NCBI GenBank assembly: GCA_014763515.1
Contig: JACXVH010000009.1
Coordinates: forward strand, 1 to 16,118
Length of the DNA stretch: 16,118 nt
From: Flavobacteriaceae bacterium
GTDB lineage: Bacteria; Bacteroidota; Bacteroidia; Flavobacteriales; Flavobacteriaceae
Direction: 5' to 3'
Positions 15,142 through 16,118 of this stretch are shown one piece after another. Both the position numbers and the translations under genes were made by a program. Under the pieces are notes generated by a model, which had not been told where the DNA came from, did no database searches, and worked only from the letters and a program-made list of their open reading frames with translations. Numbering within the stretch: the stretch's first letter is position 1; each line of letters starts with the position of its first letter.

Positions 15142-15618
15142 ATGAAAACTTTAAAAGTTATTATTTTCTCATTTTTTACAGTTGCTTTACTATCAACTGA
15201 AGCAACTGCTCAACGATTGGTTCAAGCAAATGAAGTAACGCCTCAATTTTTAAAAGAAACTTTTGAAAACGCGTATATTGAAGTTGAACAAGTAGCAGAT
15301 ACTTATATAAAAGTAAAAGATTCTTATTCAGTATTTGTAGATATTGATCCTAATAAAAGATATATAACTCTTTCAGGTGTTTACAAAATTGTAGATGGAG
15401 CTAGTAAAGAAAAGGTATTAGAATTGATGAATAAAATTAATAGAGAAGTTGCATTAATTAAAATTGTGTATTCTGAAAAAGCTAATAATATTGGGTATTA
15501 CTATTATTTTTTTACAGAAGGTGGCTTTACACAAAAATCTCTAATTGGAGCATTAAAACTTTACAAGAATGCTTTAGATCTAAGTTTAGCAAAAGATACT
15601 GAAATGTTAATCAAATAA
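15142..15618 (+). CDS. Secreted YbjN-like domain protein
   Basis: A 158-residue protein with a signal peptide at 1-24 (to ATAQ) and no lipobox, so predicted periplasmic. The body alternates helix and strand in the order of the YbjN / bacterial sensory-transduction-regulator fold, which resembles type III secretion chaperones: LKETFENAYIEVEQVADTYI, the strand SVFVDIDPNKRYITLSGVYK, a helix KEKVLELMNKINREVA, the strand IKIVYSEK, then YYYYFFTEGGFTQKSLIGAL and a last helix. The GGFT/QKSLI step before the last helix is typical. The family assignment rests on pattern only. Role unknown. It lies 57 bases after the DUF6252-like gene and 3 bases before a tiny membrane ORF, with which it is probably co-transcribed. 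Confidence 0.72.
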   Translation: MKTLKVIIFSFFTVALLSTEATAQRLVQANEVTPQFLKETFENAYIEVEQVADTYIKVKDSYSVFVDIDPNKRYITLSGVYKIVDGASKEKVLELMNKINREVALIKIVYSEKANNIGYYYYFFTEGGFTQKSLIGALKLYKNALDLSLAKDTEMLIK

Positions 15619-15621
15619 ATT

Positions 15622-15729
15622 ATGAACTCCATAAATAAAATTAATTGGAAAATTATTCTAATATTTTTTATTGGAGTTCTCTTATTATTGAATATTTACA
15701 ATTACATAATGCTATTAAATCAATTTTAA
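15622..15729 (+). CDS. Small single-TM membrane peptide (35 aa)
   Basis: A short ORF, ATG to TAA, beginning 3 bases after the preceding stop. The N-terminus (MNSINKINWK) is polar and basic. Residues 11-26 (IILIFFIGVLLLLNIY) form one strong hydrophobic helix, and a short tail NYIMLLNQF follows. The position between two exported-protein genes and the normal start context support a real gene, but the small size and AT-rich composition make a chance ORF possible. No family recognised. Confidence 0.5.
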   Translation: MNSINKINWKIILIFFIGVLLLLNIYNYIMLLNQF

Positions 15730-15750
15730 CAATTTATAAACTTGTATTTT

Positions 15751-16118
15751 ATGAAAAATAGATGGTATAAATTAATGCTTTTTTCAATATTGATGTCAAT
15801 TTGTACAACATATGCACAAAAAGCTGAGGCTCCTGAAAATACTTATAATTTAGGAACAAAAATTAACGAAATGACGCTAACTGTTGGAGGTATCTTAGTT
15901 GTAGCTACAAACGATGGATTAGCAGGTATAAACCCTAATGAATCTAAACCTATATTCACTTTTAACAATTTTGGGCAATTAAAACCTGAAGAAACAGAGT
16001 TTGTTCCTATGACACCCTATATAATTGTTTCGCAAGGAGCTACTGGTAGTTTTTCAGGAATAGGTAAAACAAAAAGAGCTGTTATCGATTATGTAAAAGG
16101 GAAAGTTTTATTCAATTC
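15751..16118 (+). CDS. Secreted protein, probable PQQ-like beta-propeller (3' end outside window)
   Basis: The first 122 residues of a larger protein that runs off the right edge. The signal peptide is at 1-23 (to TYAQ). The mature part opens with LGTKINEMTLTVGGILVVATNDGLAGINP, a two-strand pattern in which a value is stored and then read (ILVVATNDGLAGI ... YIIVSQG ... RAVIDYVKGKVLFN). Repeated strand pairs ending 'D..GK.LF' are typical of PQQ-binding-like / BamB-type beta-propeller blades. With only about two blades visible, the propeller call is tentative. It shares a near-identical 16-base start-region sequence with the YbjN-like gene (TATAAACTTGTATTTT at 15735-15750 versus TATAAACTTATACATT at 15126-15141). 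Confidence 0.65.
   Translation, partial: MKNRWYKLMLFSILMSICTTYAQKAEAPENTYNLGTKINEMTLTVGGILVVATNDGLAGINPNESKPIFTFNNFGQLKPEETEFVPMTPYIIVSQGATGSFSGIGKTKRAVIDYVKGKVLFN

Overview
The window is a chromosomal segment of a member of the Bacteroidota, most likely Flavobacteriaceae and probably close to Flavobacterium. The signs are a very AT-rich composition, no Shine-Dalgarno-like start regions, Bacteroidota-type -7 promoter elements (TAnnTTTG), lipoproteins whose Cys is followed by acidic 'SDD/KDDD' surface-export-like signals, and an outer-membrane barrel of the CarboxypepD_reg plus TonB-receptor-like type.

Layout. Positions 1-398 (minus) hold a decayed reading frame with two in-frame stops and no normal start. 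It is followed upstream by an intact two-TM membrane protein (395-889, minus). A repeat-rich spacer leads to der (1154-2464), which encodes a ribosome-assembly GTPase, and then to a 925-residue outer-membrane barrel protein (2567-5344). A bidirectional terminator separates this from a long minus-strand block that reads, in transcription order, M23 peptidase > MerR-type regulator > LemA > TPM protein > TPM protein with Gly-rich tail > DUF808 membrane protein (9486 down to 5382). The first five genes overlap by 1-3 bases or lie 10 bases apart, so they look like one envelope-related operon. Divergent from it is alaS (9638-12286).

From 12360 on, the plus strand carries accessory-type genes: a lipocalin-like lipoprotein, a second lipoprotein broken by one extra T in a T9 tract, a GSCFA-domain protein, a DUF6252-like lipoprotein, a YbjN-like secreted protein, a 35-residue membrane peptide and the start of a secreted, probably beta-propeller protein that runs off the end. 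Several are separated by clear hairpin terminators.

The most interesting structure is not a gene. Two short, relatively GC-rich repeat-family sequences sharing the blocks CTTCGAC, GCTCAG and TGACA lie in frame, in opposite orientations, inside two conserved genes (alaS and the GSCFA gene), about 3.4 kb apart. Each adds roughly nine or ten residues at what looks like a surface loop. The GSCFA gene also contains a four-copy heptamer tandem repeat. With the T9 frameshift, the spacer tandem repeats (three with a 14-bp unit) and the decayed gene at the left edge, the window shows repeat-driven change in an otherwise ordinary core region. I see no CRISPR, tRNA, rRNA, integrase, transposase or defence system.
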